64,000 bases of DNA from Prevotella sp. P5-50 (lineage in GTDB: Bacteria; Bacteroidota; Bacteroidia; Bacteroidales; Bacteroidaceae). The stretch covers positions 62,001 through 126,000 of the forward strand of contig NZ_NPJA01000002.1 in the NCBI RefSeq assembly GCF_002251295.1. Direction: 5' to 3'. A program made the position numbers and the translations under genes. A model generated the notes under the pieces. The model had not been told where the DNA came from. It was given only the letters and a program-made list of their open reading frames with translations, and searched no databases. Shown here in pieces: positions 23,091-33,206 of this stretch (position 1 is the first letter of the stretch; each line of letters opens with the position of its first letter).

Positions 23091-24653
23091 TTATTTTGTA
23101 ACGCGTTCAAGCCATTTGACCATGCCGAACATGACACCCATGGAAATGAGGCAGACCACGAGGAATACGGACCAGCACATCCATATGGGCCACTTATTGT
23201 ACATCAACGGGCCAATCCACAAGAGGAGGTTGCCTACGGCTGTGGCACCGAGCCACAAGCCCTGACAGAGACCCTGCAGGTGTTTGGGGGCTACCTTTGA
23301 AACAAACGAAAGTCCCAGTGGTGAGATGAACAGTTCTGCTACGGTGAGGAAGAAATATACGACGATGAGAACCCAAGGTCCTGCCTTCATGGTAGCCTTA
23401 GCGGTATCGCCCATCATCTTGAATTCCTCGGCTGAGGGATAACCCTGCATCATAGAATAGATGGCAAGGAAGAGATAAGCCAATCCGGCAATACCCATAC
23501 CGTAGGCTATCTTACGTGGGGTAGAGATGGCGCGTCCGGCACGTGTCAGACTTCCGAAAATCCACATGATGGCCGGTGTGAGGGCAATAACGAAGAATGG
23601 GTTTACTGCCTGCCAAATCTCAGGAGCTATGGTGTCGGTAACCACAAAGTCGCGTGCGAAGAGACTGAGTGACATACCATTCTGGTGGAATGAGAACCAG
23701 AAGAATACGGCGATACCCAACACAGCAAAGAGGGCGAACATGCGCTGCTTGATTTCTGTTGCCATTTCGCGCTTTTCCTCTTCGGTATATTCCTCTGCCT
23801 TAACGGCTTCTTTCTTACCTGGTGTGGGGAAGATGTTACGAGAAGAGATGAAGATGACCAGCGAAATCAGCATGGCCACTACCGATGCAATGAAGGAATA
23901 GTGGATTCCGGTGTTGAAGATGTTCAGATAGTGAGAGCAGAACGCTGTCAGGTCTCCGCCTGTCTGTCCTCCCACCTTGGTCACCAACTCACCCAGATTG
24001 TTGAGGGCATCTGCCGAAAGCGCTGCACCATTGTTGATATACTGGTGGCAGAGGGCTGGCAGCGAAGCATCATAACTGAGGTTGTTGACCTGCAACCACC
24101 ATGAGCGAAGCATGGGAGCTACGAAAGGTGCAACGAGTCCTCCAATGTTGATGAACACATAGAAGATCTGGAAACCAGAGTCACGCTGACCTTTGGCGAT
24201 GCGGAGTGCTTCTTCGCCTTTTTTGGCAGCTTCTGCTTCAAAATTATCGTACATCTGACCGACGATCGCCTGAAGGTTGCCTTTAAACAGACCGTTACCG
24301 AAGGCAATGAAGAACAGTGCCAAACAGGTCAGGGGCAGCAGCCACGACACATTATTGCTGGTTGCCATAACAGGCACAGACAGGATGACGTAGCCCAGAG
24401 CCATCACCACAAGACCAGTCATGATGGTGCCTTTGTAGTTTTGTGTACGGTCAGCAATGATACCGCCCACTAGGCTTAGCACATAGATGCCGGCATAGAA
24501 GAAAGAGTAAATCACACCGCTTGTTTCGTCAGACAAGCCGAATTTAGAGCAGAGGAAGAGCACGAGCACGGCATTCATAATGTAATAGCCGAAGCGCTCA
24601 CCCATGTTGCTGAGTGCTGCAAGTAGCAGACCTTTTGGATGGTTTTTAAACAT
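23091..24653 (-). CDS. Proton-dependent oligopeptide transporter (POT/PTR family)
   Basis: The 520-residue protein has about 14 hydrophobic segments. The N-terminal GERFGYYIMNAVLVLFL carries the ExxER-like (ERFGYY) signature of POT carriers, and FYAGIYVLSLVGGIIADR follows in the second loop. The family imports di- and tripeptides with protons across the inner membrane, which fits a peptide-fermenting Bacteroidales. It is the last gene of the LysM-PorT-POT operon, 8 bp behind the PorT-like gene. Confidence 0.93.
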   Translation of the reverse strand: MFKNHPKGLLLAALSNMGERFGYYIMNAVLVLFLCSKFGLSDETSGVIYSFFYAGIYVLSLVGGIIADRTQNYKGTIMTGLVVMALGYVILSVPVMATSNNVSWLLPLTCLALFFIAFGNGLFKGNLQAIVGQMYDNFEAEAAKKGEEALRIAKGQRDSGFQIFYVFINIGGLVAPFVAPMLRSWWLQVNNLSYDASLPALCHQYINNGAALSADALNNLGELVTKVGGQTGGDLTAFCSHYLNIFNTGIHYSFIASVVAMLISLVIFISSRNIFPTPGKKEAVKAEEYTEEEKREMATEIKQRMFALFAVLGIAVFFWFSFHQNGMSLSLFARDFVVTDTIAPEIWQAVNPFFVIALTPAIMWIFGSLTRAGRAISTPRKIAYGMGIAGLAYLFLAIYSMMQGYPSAEEFKMMGDTAKATMKAGPWVLIVVYFFLTVAELFISPLGLSFVSKVAPKHLQGLCQGLWLGATAVGNLLLWIGPLMYNKWPIWMCWSVFLVVCLISMGVMFGMVKWLERVTK

Positions 24654-24661
24654 AGAAATAT

Positions 24662-25453
24662 TTATTTGATTTTAGAGTTGTTGGTTTTAAACACGTCGAA
24701 AAGATAGGTTAACTTGACGACGATCTGTCCGAAATTGGATTTACCGAAATAATCACTCTTGGTATTCCCAAAGATATTGCCGAGTCCATAGTAATAGCGG
24801 CCTTCGAGCAGGAAGTGTCCCAGTTTGGGGTGTGAATATTCCATTCCGGCTCCTACGGCGATACCGTAGTCGAACTTATTCTCCACCGCCATCGTGTCTT
24901 GCGCTGTGATGTAGGAAGCACGCTGTTCTGTCGGTTCGTATCCTTTCACAAGATTGGTATTGGTCTTCTCGTTGAGGAAGAAACCCACCTGCGGACCTAA
25001 CTGGAAAAAGCCTTGCAGTCCATTGCGCTCACGTCCCCACCCCAGTCGTGCCATGACAGGAATCTGCACATAGTTCATCTTGCGCTCATAGTAGAGCGGA
25101 TGGTCGGGATCGTCAGCATAGAAGCAGGGGTTGTCGTTGACATCGAGGATATCTTCTTTCCATCCTGTTTGTACGTAGTTGACTTCTGCCACAACGGCAC
25201 AGATGCTTTTGAAATATTTCTCGCACGTGTAACGCAGGGTGATACCGCCGCTTAAACCAGCGAGCTGTTTCTGCGGAACGCGAGGTGAGAAGCCTACGCT
25301 ACTCATCATCATGCCACCGTTTACACCGATGGCAAACTCGTTACGATAGTCGCCTACCTGTGCTGACAGTCTTGTGGCGATGACCAGTCCTGTGAGTATG
25401 AGTATGTATCGGCACTTCTGCGTGGCGCTTATTGTCAGTTTCTGTTTTTTCAT
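24662..25453 (-). CDS. PorT-family outer-membrane beta-barrel protein
   Basis: A 263-residue protein with a signal peptide ending near RLSAQ. The mature part is a series of amphipathic strands (FAIGVNGGMMMSSVGF, VQIPVMARLGWG, FFQLGPQVGFF, GIAVGAGMEY, QIVVKLTYLF) typical of PF13568 barrels with a C-terminal aromatic. PorT itself is a type IX secretion factor, but many members have other roles. A nearby gene encodes a type IX sorting domain, so a secretion role is possible. It lies 15 bp after the LysM gene. Confidence 0.75.
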   Translation of the reverse strand: MKKQKLTISATQKCRYILILTGLVIATRLSAQVGDYRNEFAIGVNGGMMMSSVGFSPRVPQKQLAGLSGGITLRYTCEKYFKSICAVVAEVNYVQTGWKEDILDVNDNPCFYADDPDHPLYYERKMNYVQIPVMARLGWGRERNGLQGFFQLGPQVGFFLNEKTNTNLVKGYEPTEQRASYITAQDTMAVENKFDYGIAVGAGMEYSHPKLGHFLLEGRYYYGLGNIFGNTKSDYFGKSNFGQIVVKLTYLFDVFKTNNSKIK

Positions 25454-25468
25454 GTCCTTCCTATGGTG

Positions 25469-26863
25469 TTAGAACTTGATGATTTCAGTTTTACGTCCTG
25501 TGGTGAAGTGTACAAAGAGTGTACTCTTGTTTTGCAGTCCGCCGTTTCCAAGACGCTCGAAATGAAGTGGTGTCTGAATAGGCGTGTAGCCTACCATGCC
25601 CGATGCTCCGGTAAACTTCTTACCGTAGAGATGGAGTCCCTTGATGAAGAAATAGGCGTGGTCGAAACCCGTAATGGCAAACCGAGGAAGGGCGTTCATC
25701 ATATCGGCATGGAAATTCCACCGGTATTTGAGATTGATTCTATCGGTCTTCGACGACAGGGGATTCATATAGAACGTTGCCGGGATATAGGTGTCGAAAC
25801 GGTAGAAATTATCGAGTTGATGACGGGTGTAGAGCATCCATTCGGTATAGCCAAAGAGCGTGATCTGCATTTCCGGGTATATGGTCTTGAGTCCGCTGAG
25901 GCGTGCCAGAGCCACACCGAGCTGTGGAGAACGCCCCGTGTTCAGAACAACAACATTACGCTTGGTCATGCTGAACGATTTACGAAACATTTCTTCGCCC
26001 GATTTCAGATTGGTCACATTATAGGTCATGTGCTTGGCTTCGAGACGACGACGAAGGGGGAAGGTGAAATTACCTTTCTTACTGGTGGTATCGTTGCAAT
26101 CAATGATGACAGTATGGCAGTCGGAGAAGCGTTGCAGGAAATGAGTGATATAGGAATCATTCTGCAAATCCTGCGACTGAAACACCTGATAGATATTTCT
26201 GTTGGTAGTGAGTTCCGGCGCATTGATAGAGAACGGTATCAACAGGCGGATATCATTCTTCTTCACGAAATCACTCATGGGCTTCACCATTTTAGAATAG
26301 AGCGGACCGATAATCAAATCGCGGTCGGCAGCATGGGGATCCTGCAAGAACTTGTTGATGTCTGAATCTTCAGCCACATTCCATGCTCTCACATCGGTAG
26401 AGATACCGTTGGCTCTCAAACTATCGCAAGCCATGAGTACACCTCTATAATATTCTGTCATGCGCTTGCCGTCACCGTTAATATCGTGCAAGGGTAACAT
26501 GATGCCGATGCGTATTTCACGCAGCGTCATGTCACAGTCTTGTACTTGCGGCTTAGCGGGCATTTTGATTTCTGATGTTGCCCCTGCTGAATTTCCTGCC
26601 GAGGGATGATTAGACGGCCAGGGAATTTTGATATATTCGCCTTTCTTCAATTCATAGCCTGGCGTATTCATCTCCGGGTTTGCCTTGATGAGTTCCTCAA
26701 TGGTGAGCCCATTGTCTTTGGCAATACCAAAAATGGTTTCCTTACGCTTCACTTTATGGAGCTCGCGGTAAGAATTAAGCTGCGCACAGGCTGTCTCTGC
26801 CATGAAGGCAAAGAGGCCAAGAAAGAGGAGTTGACGTAATATTCCGTTCTTCATTTCCATCAT
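25469..26863 (-). CDS. LysM protein with periplasmic binding-protein-like domain
   Basis: The 464-residue protein has a signal peptide (cleaved near CAQ). A LysM repeat follows (HKVKRKETIFGIAKDNGLTIEELIKANP, residues about 35-62), then a Pro/Ala linker and a receptor-like domain of the type I solute-binding fold (IRIGIMLPLHDINGDGKRMTEYYRGVLMAC). It probably sits in the periplasm bound to peptidoglycan and may sense or hold a ligand. It starts the operon with PorT and POT. A TAATTTTG box (26882-26889) lies 19 bp upstream. Confidence 0.85.
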   Translation of the reverse strand: MMEMKNGILRQLLFLGLFAFMAETACAQLNSYRELHKVKRKETIFGIAKDNGLTIEELIKANPEMNTPGYELKKGEYIKIPWPSNHPSAGNSAGATSEIKMPAKPQVQDCDMTLREIRIGIMLPLHDINGDGKRMTEYYRGVLMACDSLRANGISTDVRAWNVAEDSDINKFLQDPHAADRDLIIGPLYSKMVKPMSDFVKKNDIRLLIPFSINAPELTTNRNIYQVFQSQDLQNDSYITHFLQRFSDCHTVIIDCNDTTSKKGNFTFPLRRRLEAKHMTYNVTNLKSGEEMFRKSFSMTKRNVVVLNTGRSPQLGVALARLSGLKTIYPEMQITLFGYTEWMLYTRHQLDNFYRFDTYIPATFYMNPLSSKTDRINLKYRWNFHADMMNALPRFAITGFDHAYFFIKGLHLYGKKFTGASGMVGYTPIQTPLHFERLGNGGLQNKSTLFVHFTTGRKTEIIKF

Positions 26864-26881
26864 ATTTTAGTCTTTCGCCTA

Positions 26882-26930
26882 CAAAATTACAAAAAAAGAT
26901 GCGGTAAATCTACATTTTTCCGTAAATTTG
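26882..26930. promoter_or_regulatory. Divergent promoter boxes for the LysM operon and the sorting-domain gene
   Basis: TAATTTTG on the minus strand (26882-26889) and TAAATTTG on the plus strand (26923-26930) face outwards. Neither has a clear TTG partner. Confidence 0.45.
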
Positions 26931-26945
26931 CAAAAATATTAGTAT

Positions 26946-27341
26946 ATGACACTCAAAATAGCACTGACAACGTCACTTTTTCTCCTTCTCTCACTGCCCG
27001 TCTGTGCACAAACGGACAACAGCGAAACAACGGAGAGCCGCTTGGAAATGCCCAATGCCTTCTCGCCAAACGGTGATGGCATCAACGACATCTATCAGGC
27101 GAAGTCGAACTATGAAAACATCGTTTCGTTTCGTGCCACCATTTTCAATCGGAAAGGGCAACGCCTCTACGAATGGAGCGAGGTAGCAGGAGGATGGGAC
27201 GGTAGCAGCGGAGGACATCCCGCGAAAGACGGAGTCTATTTTGTGCGTGTGGTGGCCAAAGGCGGCGACGGTCGCGACTACGACATCAAGAAAGCCGTGA
27301 CCTTACTGCGACAATTCAACGAATCAACTGAAATGAGATGA
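26946..27341 (+). CDS. Stand-alone type IX (type B) sorting-domain protein
   Basis: A 131-residue protein. After a signal peptide (to VCAQ) almost all of it is a gliding-motility-associated C-terminal domain: [45 protein letters not shown]. Such domains normally sit at the end of large secreted proteins and direct export by the type IX system. Here there is no cargo, only a short acidic spacer. Its stop overlaps uvrA by 4 bp. Confidence 0.8.
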   Translation: MTLKIALTTSLFLLLSLPVCAQTDNSETTESRLEMPNAFSPNGDGINDIYQAKSNYENIVSFRATIFNRKGQRLYEWSEVAGGWDGSSGGHPAKDGVYFVRVVAKGGDGRDYDIKKAVTLLRQFNESTEMR

Positions 27342-30208
27342 ACAACGACGAAAAAATAAACGTATGGGGCGCTCGCGTCCATAACTTAAAAAACATAGAC
27401 GTGGAGATTCCACGCCACTCCCTAACCGTGATCACCGGACTGAGCGGATCGGGTAAATCGTCATTGGCCTTCGACACCATCTTTGCCGAAGGACAACGCC
27501 GCTATATTGAAACCTTCTCTGCCTATGCCCGTAACTTCCTGGGAGGCATGGAGCGACCTGACGTGGATAAGATAACAGGTCTGTCGCCCGTTATCAGCAT
27601 CGAACAAAAGACTACCAACAAGAATCCCCGTTCTACCGTAGGTACAACGACTGAAATCTACGACTACCTGCGTCTGCTCTTCGCCAGAGCAGGCAAAGCC
27701 TACAGTTACGCAACTGGCGAGGAGATGGTGAAATACACAGAAGAGAAGGTCATCGACATGGTGGCAGCCGACTATAGCGGCTGCAAAATCCTTATCATGG
27801 CTCCTGTGGTAAGAGGCAGAAAGGGTCACTACCGCGAACTCTTTGAAAGTATGCGGCGAAAGGGCTATCTCCATATCAGAGTGGATGGCGAAGTGAAAGA
27901 AATCACACGGGGCATGAAGGTGGACCGCTATAAAAACCACGATATCGAAGTGGTCATCGACCGGTTGGCTGTCAAAGGCAACGATGACGAACGACTCAAG
28001 AAGAGCATCCGCATCGCCATGAAACAAGGAGACGGTCTGCTGATGGTCATGAATCACGACACGGGAGCGGTCAAGTATTTCTCACGCCGGCTGATGTGTC
28101 CAACAACGGGAATCTCCTATAGCGACCCCGCCCCCAACACCTTCTCGTTTAACTCACCGCAAGGTGCGTGCCCTCGCTGTAAAGGGCTGGGATACATCAA
28201 TGAAATAGATCTCGGTAAAGTGATTCCTAAACGCAATATGAGCATTTACGAGGGAGCCATCGTGCCATTAGGAAAATACAAAAACCAAATGATATTCTGG
28301 CAAATCGATGCCATCCTCAAGAAATACGACTGTACGCTAAAAACAAAAATTGAGGACATCCCCGATGATGCGCTCAACGAAATACTCTACGGTTCGTTGG
28401 AAACGGTGCGCATCGACAAAGAACTGGTTCATACGTCAAGTGACTACTTCGTAGATTTCGACGGTGTAGTGAAATATCTGCATGATGTGATGGAAAATGG
28501 CGAGAGCAACAACGGACAGAAATGGGCGGACCAGTTTCTTGCCGAATGTGTATGTCCGGAATGTAAAGGACAAAAGCTCAATCAGGAAGCACTCTCCTAT
28601 CGCATCTGGGATAAAAACATTTCGCAGCTTGCCAATATGGACTTGGTAGAACTGCGCGAATGGCTCAACGAGGTGGGAAACCACATGGACGACCAACAAC
28701 GGCAGATTGCCACAGAAATACTCAAGGAGATTCGCACACGAATAGATTTCCTCCTTGAAGTAGGTCTTGACTACCTGTCGCTCAACAGACAGGCAGCAAC
28801 GCTGTCGGGAGGTGAAAGCCAGCGCATACGTCTTGCCACGCAAATCGGTTCACAGTTGGTCAATGTGCTCTATATCCTTGACGAGCCAAGCATCGGACTG
28901 CACCAGCGCGACAACGACAGACTCATCCGTTCGCTGAAAGAGCTACGCGACCTCGGCAATACGGTCATCGTAGTGGAGCACGATCGCGACATGATGCTCA
29001 ATGCCGACTATATTGTGGATATTGGGCCGAAAGCAGGAAGAAAAGGTGGAGAGGTGGTCTTCCAGGGAACCGTTGAGGAGATGATGCACACCAATACCAT
29101 CACCGCCCAATACCTCAAAGGCGAGCAACAGTTGCAAAAAGGACGCCACAGAAAAGGCAACGGCCAGTTGCTGACGTTGCGAGGATGCCGAGGCAACAAC
29201 CTCAAGAACATCGATGTTTCGTTTCCTTTAGGATGCCTGATTCTCGTCACAGGAGTCAGCGGTTCGGGAAAATCAACGATGATCAACGAAACGCTCTACC
29301 CCATCCTCTCCCAGCATTTCTACCGTTCGTTGCAAAAACCCATGCCCTACGACAGTATTGAAGGACTGGAGCATATCGACAAGGTGGTCAATGTGGATCA
29401 GAGTCCCATAGGACGCACTCCACGATCAAACCCAGCCACATATACGGGAGTCTTTGCCGACATACGATCACTCTTCGTGAATCTGCCAGAAGCACAGATT
29501 CGAGGTTATAAGCCAGGACGCTTCTCGTTTAATGTCAAAGGCGGAAGATGTGAAACCTGTGGTGGAAACGGATACAAAACGATAGAAATGAACTTTCTGC
29601 CCGACATACAAGTTCCGTGTGAAACCTGCCATGGCAAGCGATACAACAGGGAGACGCTGGAAGTGAGGTTCAAGGGAAAATCTATTGCCGATGTCTTAGA
29701 CATGACCATCAACCAGGCCGTCGAATTCTTTGAAAATGTGCCCGATATCTTGAGGAAGATCAAAACCATACAGGATGTGGGATTGGGATACATCAAACTC
29801 GGACAACCTTCGACAACGCTCTCTGGAGGTGAAAGCCAGCGCATAAAACTTGCCACAGAACTGTCGAAAAAAGATACGGGCAAAACCCTTTATATCCTTG
29901 ACGAGCCAACCACGGGACTTCATTTTGAAGACATCAGAATCCTTATGGATGTTTTACAGAAACTGGTAGATCGTGGAAATACCGTTATCGTCATAGAGCA
30001 CAACCTCGACGTCATCCGCCAAGCGGACTACATCATCGACATGGGGCCGGAGGGCGGACGAAAAGGCGGTGAGGTGCTTTCTGCCGGTACACCAGAAGAA
30101 GTGGCGAAGAGCAAAAAGGGATTCACGCCCAAATTCCTGCTTGAAGAAATGAAGAGAAATAGTGACGCTCCCGACAAACCCTGTGGAGGTAGCTGTACAG
30201 ATACTTGA
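27338..30208 (+). CDS. uvrA: Excinuclease ABC subunit A
   Basis: The 956-residue protein is full length for UvrA. Two ABC modules are visible: Walker [12 protein letters not shown] (about residue 33) and [10 protein letters not shown] (about 645), with signature LSGGESQRI twice. Zinc-binding sets are [16 protein letters not shown] and [10 protein letters not shown]...[10 protein letters not shown]. UvrA finds bulky DNA lesions and loads UvrB in nucleotide excision repair. The start codon overlaps the preceding stop (ATGA), so translation is coupled to the sorting-domain protein, an unusual partner. Confidence 0.97.
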   Translation: MNNDEKINVWGARVHNLKNIDVEIPRHSLTVITGLSGSGKSSLAFDTIFAEGQRRYIETFSAYARNFLGGMERPDVDKITGLSPVISIEQKTTNKNPRSTVGTTTEIYDYLRLLFARAGKAYSYATGEEMVKYTEEKVIDMVAADYSGCKILIMAPVVRGRKGHYRELFESMRRKGYLHIRVDGEVKEITRGMKVDRYKNHDIEVVIDRLAVKGNDDERLKKSIRIAMKQGDGLLMVMNHDTGAVKYFSRRLMCPTTGISYSDPAPNTFSFNSPQGACPRCKGLGYINEIDLGKVIPKRNMSIYEGAIVPLGKYKNQMIFWQIDAILKKYDCTLKTKIEDIPDDALNEILYGSLETVRIDKELVHTSSDYFVDFDGVVKYLHDVMENGESNNGQKWADQFLAECVCPECKGQKLNQEALSYRIWDKNISQLANMDLVELREWLNEVGNHMDDQQRQIATEILKEIRTRIDFLLEVGLDYLSLNRQAATLSGGESQRIRLATQIGSQLVNVLYILDEPSIGLHQRDNDRLIRSLKELRDLGNTVIVVEHDRDMMLNADYIVDIGPKAGRKGGEVVFQGTVEEMMHTNTITAQYLKGEQQLQKGRHRKGNGQLLTLRGCRGNNLKNIDVSFPLGCLILVTGVSGSGKSTMINETLYPILSQHFYRSLQKPMPYDSIEGLEHIDKVVNVDQSPIGRTPRSNPATYTGVFADIRSLFVNLPEAQIRGYKPGRFSFNVKGGRCETCGGNGYKTIEMNFLPDIQVPCETCHGKRYNRETLEVRFKGKSIADVLDMTINQAVEFFENVPDILRKIKTIQDVGLGYIKLGQPSTTLSGGESQRIKLATELSKKDTGKTLYILDEPTTGLHFEDIRILMDVLQKLVDRGNTVIVIEHNLDVIRQADYIIDMGPEGGRKGGEVLSAGTPEEVAKSKKGFTPKFLLEEMKRNSDAPDKPCGGSCTDT

Positions 30209-30224
30209 AACAAGTTCTTTGTAA

Positions 30225-30367
30225 ACAAATGAAAAGTCTACAAGGTCATTAATTTGGCGAAGCAAGTGCTTCTGTGGAACGACCTTGCCATATAGACCGG
30301 AATAATCGGTAAACTGGAATGTTTCTTATTGTGGCCAGCATATCTCTCTAAATATGCTATAAAGGTA
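30225..30367 (-). other. Structured non-coding segment after uvrA
   Basis: On the minus strand a 12-bp bulged helix (30236-30247 with 30281-30297), containing an inner GAAGC/GCTTC hairpin, is followed by TTTTCATTTGTTT, like a terminator. A second hairpin AGCATAT/ATATGCT lies at 30338-30359. A TACCTTTA box at 30360-30367 is a poor promoter and would start inside that hairpin. It may be a small RNA or a set of transcription stops for the convergent genes. Confidence 0.35.
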
Positions 30368-30433
30368 CAAAAAAATAATGCACATATGCGAGCAAAGCGC
30401 CCTACACATGAGCATTATTTTTAGACATAAAAG

Positions 30434-30497
30434 AATTTGAGAGGTTTTTCAGTGCTCTCCATCGAACTTAACTTTCGATGGGAGCAACTCTCAAATT
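30434..30497 (-). terminator. Nested hairpin terminator of the FadL-like gene
   Basis: An outer AATTTGAGAG/CTCTCAAATT helix encloses an inner stem of about 12 bp (30452-30486), followed on the minus strand by TCTTTTATG. It lies 19 bp after the stop of the porin gene. Confidence 0.65.
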
Positions 30498-30515
30498 TAT
30501 GTAGATAAAGATTGG

Positions 30516-32093
30516 TCAGAAACTGTATGAGAGGGTGCAGAGTACCTGATGGCGCTTGTCGCTCACACTAACAGGTGAACACTCATTGACCTCGGTCTGA
30601 CGCACATTGTCGGCATCAATATAATCGGCTGAATAATAACTCATGAAGGGATAGAAATCGCCGTTGCGCTGACTATACTGGTAAGCCAAGTCTAAACGGA
30701 ACTTGTCGAAGGTGAAACCTACACCTGCCGTGATACGGTCGGTTGCCCCCCAGTTCGTATAGTCGGTGGTCGAAGCATAATAGACACCCGGAGAGTCGAT
30801 GGTCTGGTCGCGCACAGCACCTTTGTTAAACATCGGTGTCACGTGGTTATAACCCAAACGAATGGCGAAACTCTTATCAGGACGGAACTCGCCTCCGAGT
30901 TTGATAGTGCTCACACCTTTGAGATTCTTCTTGGTCAACTGGTTCATATAAAACTCACTACTGCTATTCTCATGATAGCCATCGTAGTAGTCGTAATAGG
31001 CATCGTCGATGGTGCGCATGTCACACGAACCGTAGTCTGCATATTCGTAAACGGCTCCAAGGGCAATCTGATTACCAATGGTGTGACCGAGGCTTATGCC
31101 AAACTTCCATGGCGTATTGAAACGGAAATCCTCACTGGCTGCCGACTTATCAACATTGGAACCAATAGTGGTGTAGTTCTCTGTGGTGAGCTTATAGAAG
31201 GTGGGAGTAGCTACAGAGAGACCGATGCGGAAGGGAGACTCTTCAATGGGACGGAAGATGGCACCTGCCTTGATATTGAAACCTGTTCCCGTAATATTGT
31301 GCTGATCGCTGATGAGCACACCTTCTATCTGATCTTGGTTTGGCTGTAAAGTCTCGTAATACTCGCTGTAGTCCTTATAGTGCACATCGCTAATACCTAT
31401 GGTAAGACCAAGATAGAGGCGGTTTTTTTTATTACCACTGATATTGATGTCGTAGTTGCCTATGTAGCCTGAGGTAGCACGATTGAAGTCGTACATATCG
31501 CCTCCATAACCCACAACATATTTTTCATGCGTATCAGGATCTTCTTGGAGCAGCAAATTACCCAGATAAATATCGTCAAGCTGCGAATAAGCCAACGAAT
31601 TCTTATTGAGCAGTCCGTTCATGTCCTTGAGCGTGGTCTGCAAACTCTGCGACGAACCATTCAACTTGGCTGCAGCGGTGAGTATCTGATTGAAATTGCG
31701 GCTTTTGTGATAGTTGAAACCAAAATTGAGGAAACTGCTCACACCGGTTCTGGTGCTGAGCACCACACCAATCTGGTCAAACGACACATTGGTCTTGTTG
31801 GCATTGGCAAACGAGGCGGCATCCTGCAAATTGACAAAGCCAAACGAAGTGCTCACCTGTCCCTTGCGAAACAATCCGATACCGGCAGGATTGGTGCCGA
31901 TTGTGGAAATATCTGCGCCAAGCGCATCCATGGCTCCACCCATACCCACATAACGGGCTGTACCATTCAGGTCTTCTGTAGATAATGCTGCGGCATCATA
32001 CGAGTCGCCAACGGCTGGCACCTCAGATTGTGCCTGCATCTGAACTGCTGCGGCAGAAGCCAGCATGACAGCGGTAATTGCTTTTATATTCAT
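30516..32093 (-). CDS. OmpP1/FadL/TodX-like outer-membrane transporter
   Basis: The 525-residue protein has a signal peptide (cleaved near MQAQ). The mature N-terminus has TARYVGMGGAMDALGADISTIGTNPAGIGLF, the NPA-containing hatch typical of FadL-type barrels. Many alternating strands follow, ending in the aromatic LCTLSYSF. FadL homologues take up hydrophobic compounds across the outer membrane. It is 60 bp downstream of the Tyr/Trp-rich protein gene on the same strand. Confidence 0.88.
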   Translation of the reverse strand: MNIKAITAVMLASAAAVQMQAQSEVPAVGDSYDAAALSTEDLNGTARYVGMGGAMDALGADISTIGTNPAGIGLFRKGQVSTSFGFVNLQDAASFANANKTNVSFDQIGVVLSTRTGVSSFLNFGFNYHKSRNFNQILTAAAKLNGSSQSLQTTLKDMNGLLNKNSLAYSQLDDIYLGNLLLQEDPDTHEKYVVGYGGDMYDFNRATSGYIGNYDINISGNKKNRLYLGLTIGISDVHYKDYSEYYETLQPNQDQIEGVLISDQHNITGTGFNIKAGAIFRPIEESPFRIGLSVATPTFYKLTTENYTTIGSNVDKSAASEDFRFNTPWKFGISLGHTIGNQIALGAVYEYADYGSCDMRTIDDAYYDYYDGYHENSSSEFYMNQLTKKNLKGVSTIKLGGEFRPDKSFAIRLGYNHVTPMFNKGAVRDQTIDSPGVYYASTTDYTNWGATDRITAGVGFTFDKFRLDLAYQYSQRNGDFYPFMSYYSADYIDADNVRQTEVNECSPVSVSDKRHQVLCTLSYSF

Positions 32094-32153
32094 AGTCGTA
32101 TTTTGTTTTCGTTGATAAAATATTTGTATCTCTCACCAAATAGCGATGACGCA

Positions 32154-33074
32154 TCAGCGGCGTCCGCCATAGTTATGACCGCCTCCTACTGAGCGTCCAC
32201 CACCAGAACGGCTGCTTCCGCCAAACGACGAACCGCCATTGCTGTAAGACGGACGGCTGTAGGAACTGTTGCTGTTACTGTTGTAAGAGCGTGAACGATA
32301 ACCGCCCAAATCGCGCACATTGTTACGCTGACCGCGGGTGCCGTAGTCTATGTTACTATTACGCTGACCACGATAGCCTGCCAGACTACCTCCACGGCGG
32401 TTGGCATTACTGTCGGTATTGCCTGCGTATTTATGATGTGAATAGCCTGAGCGACTCCACGATCTGCCGGCATGCACAGGACCTGAGATATAGACTCCTC
32501 CTCCCCAACCCCAATAGGGACGATCCCAGTAATAGCCGTAATGCCAAGGACTGTACCAAGTGGAATAATAATAAGGTGAATACCATCCCCAATAAGAACT
32601 ATAGTACCAGGGATCATACCATGGGTCGTACCATGACGAACGCCAAGGACTATACCACGAACCGTACCAAGCATCGTACCATCCCGGACGCACACCTGTC
32701 CATCTTCCGTCGCGGTAACCTTCCCAATAGGCTTCACTGGGCGTATAACCGTCAAAACGACTCATCTTACGCGTACAAGCGTAGTCGTCGGCTTCTGAAT
32801 ATGCGGAATCAGGATAGACACCCTCTGTGGCTGAGAAATTGATAATATCATTGCCTGCCGAATCAATGGGAGCAACAGAAGACCATGCACGACGATTGTA
32901 CTCGCGCGATGATTTCTTACTACCAGAATAATAGGTGTCTGCGGGCATTCCGTAGGATTTGAGTTCTTTGGCTTTCGATTCCTTGGTGGGAACGAAATAC
33001 ATATCGTCATCCTGTGCCATAGAGAGCATCGGGAGACTCACCAAAATCGTTGTCATTAAGATAATCTTCTTCAT
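32154..33074 (-). CDS. Secreted Tyr/Trp- and Ser/Arg/Gly-rich protein
   Basis: The 306-residue protein starts with a signal peptide (MKKIILMTTILVSLPMLSMAQ). Its centre (about residues 120-200) is an extreme low-complexity run rich in Tyr, Trp, Ser, Pro and Asp with YW/SPW/DPW repeats. The last 90 residues are Arg, Ser, Asn and Gly rich (SRPSYSNGGSSFGG). Such proteins are common in Prevotella but not understood; a surface or outer-membrane-associated polymer-like role is possible. TAAATTTG boxes lie about 35-60 bp upstream. Confidence 0.8.
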   Translation of the reverse strand: MKKIILMTTILVSLPMLSMAQDDDMYFVPTKESKAKELKSYGMPADTYYSGSKKSSREYNRRAWSSVAPIDSAGNDIINFSATEGVYPDSAYSEADDYACTRKMSRFDGYTPSEAYWEGYRDGRWTGVRPGWYDAWYGSWYSPWRSSWYDPWYDPWYYSSYWGWYSPYYYSTWYSPWHYGYYWDRPYWGWGGGVYISGPVHAGRSWSRSGYSHHKYAGNTDSNANRRGGSLAGYRGQRNSNIDYGTRGQRNNVRDLGGYRSRSYNSNSNSSYSRPSYSNGGSSFGGSSRSGGGRSVGGGHNYGGRR

Positions 33075-33178
33075 ATCTCATTGCATTTTTTATAATTTCA
33101 CATTGCAAATTTATTATCAAATATCATGCAAATTTAGGGATTTTCCCTAAGAAGGGGTAGGTTTTTCCCTATTTTTTG

Positions 33179-33186
33179 TAATTTTG
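33179..33186 (+). promoter_or_regulatory. -7 box of prmA
   Basis: TAATTTTG, 20 bp before the ATG at 33207. No clear TTG is seen. Confidence 0.5.
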
Positions 33187-33206
33187 CACCAAAATAAAGC
33201 AATAAG

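Noticed and set aside
25463-26365. A 300-codon plus-strand open frame
   Set aside because: It mirrors the LysM/binding-protein gene and has no motif of its own.
30428-30500. tRNA-like cloverleaf after the FadL-like gene
   Set aside because: There is no TTCGA-type T-loop or acceptor stem; the fold is a nested terminator hairpin.
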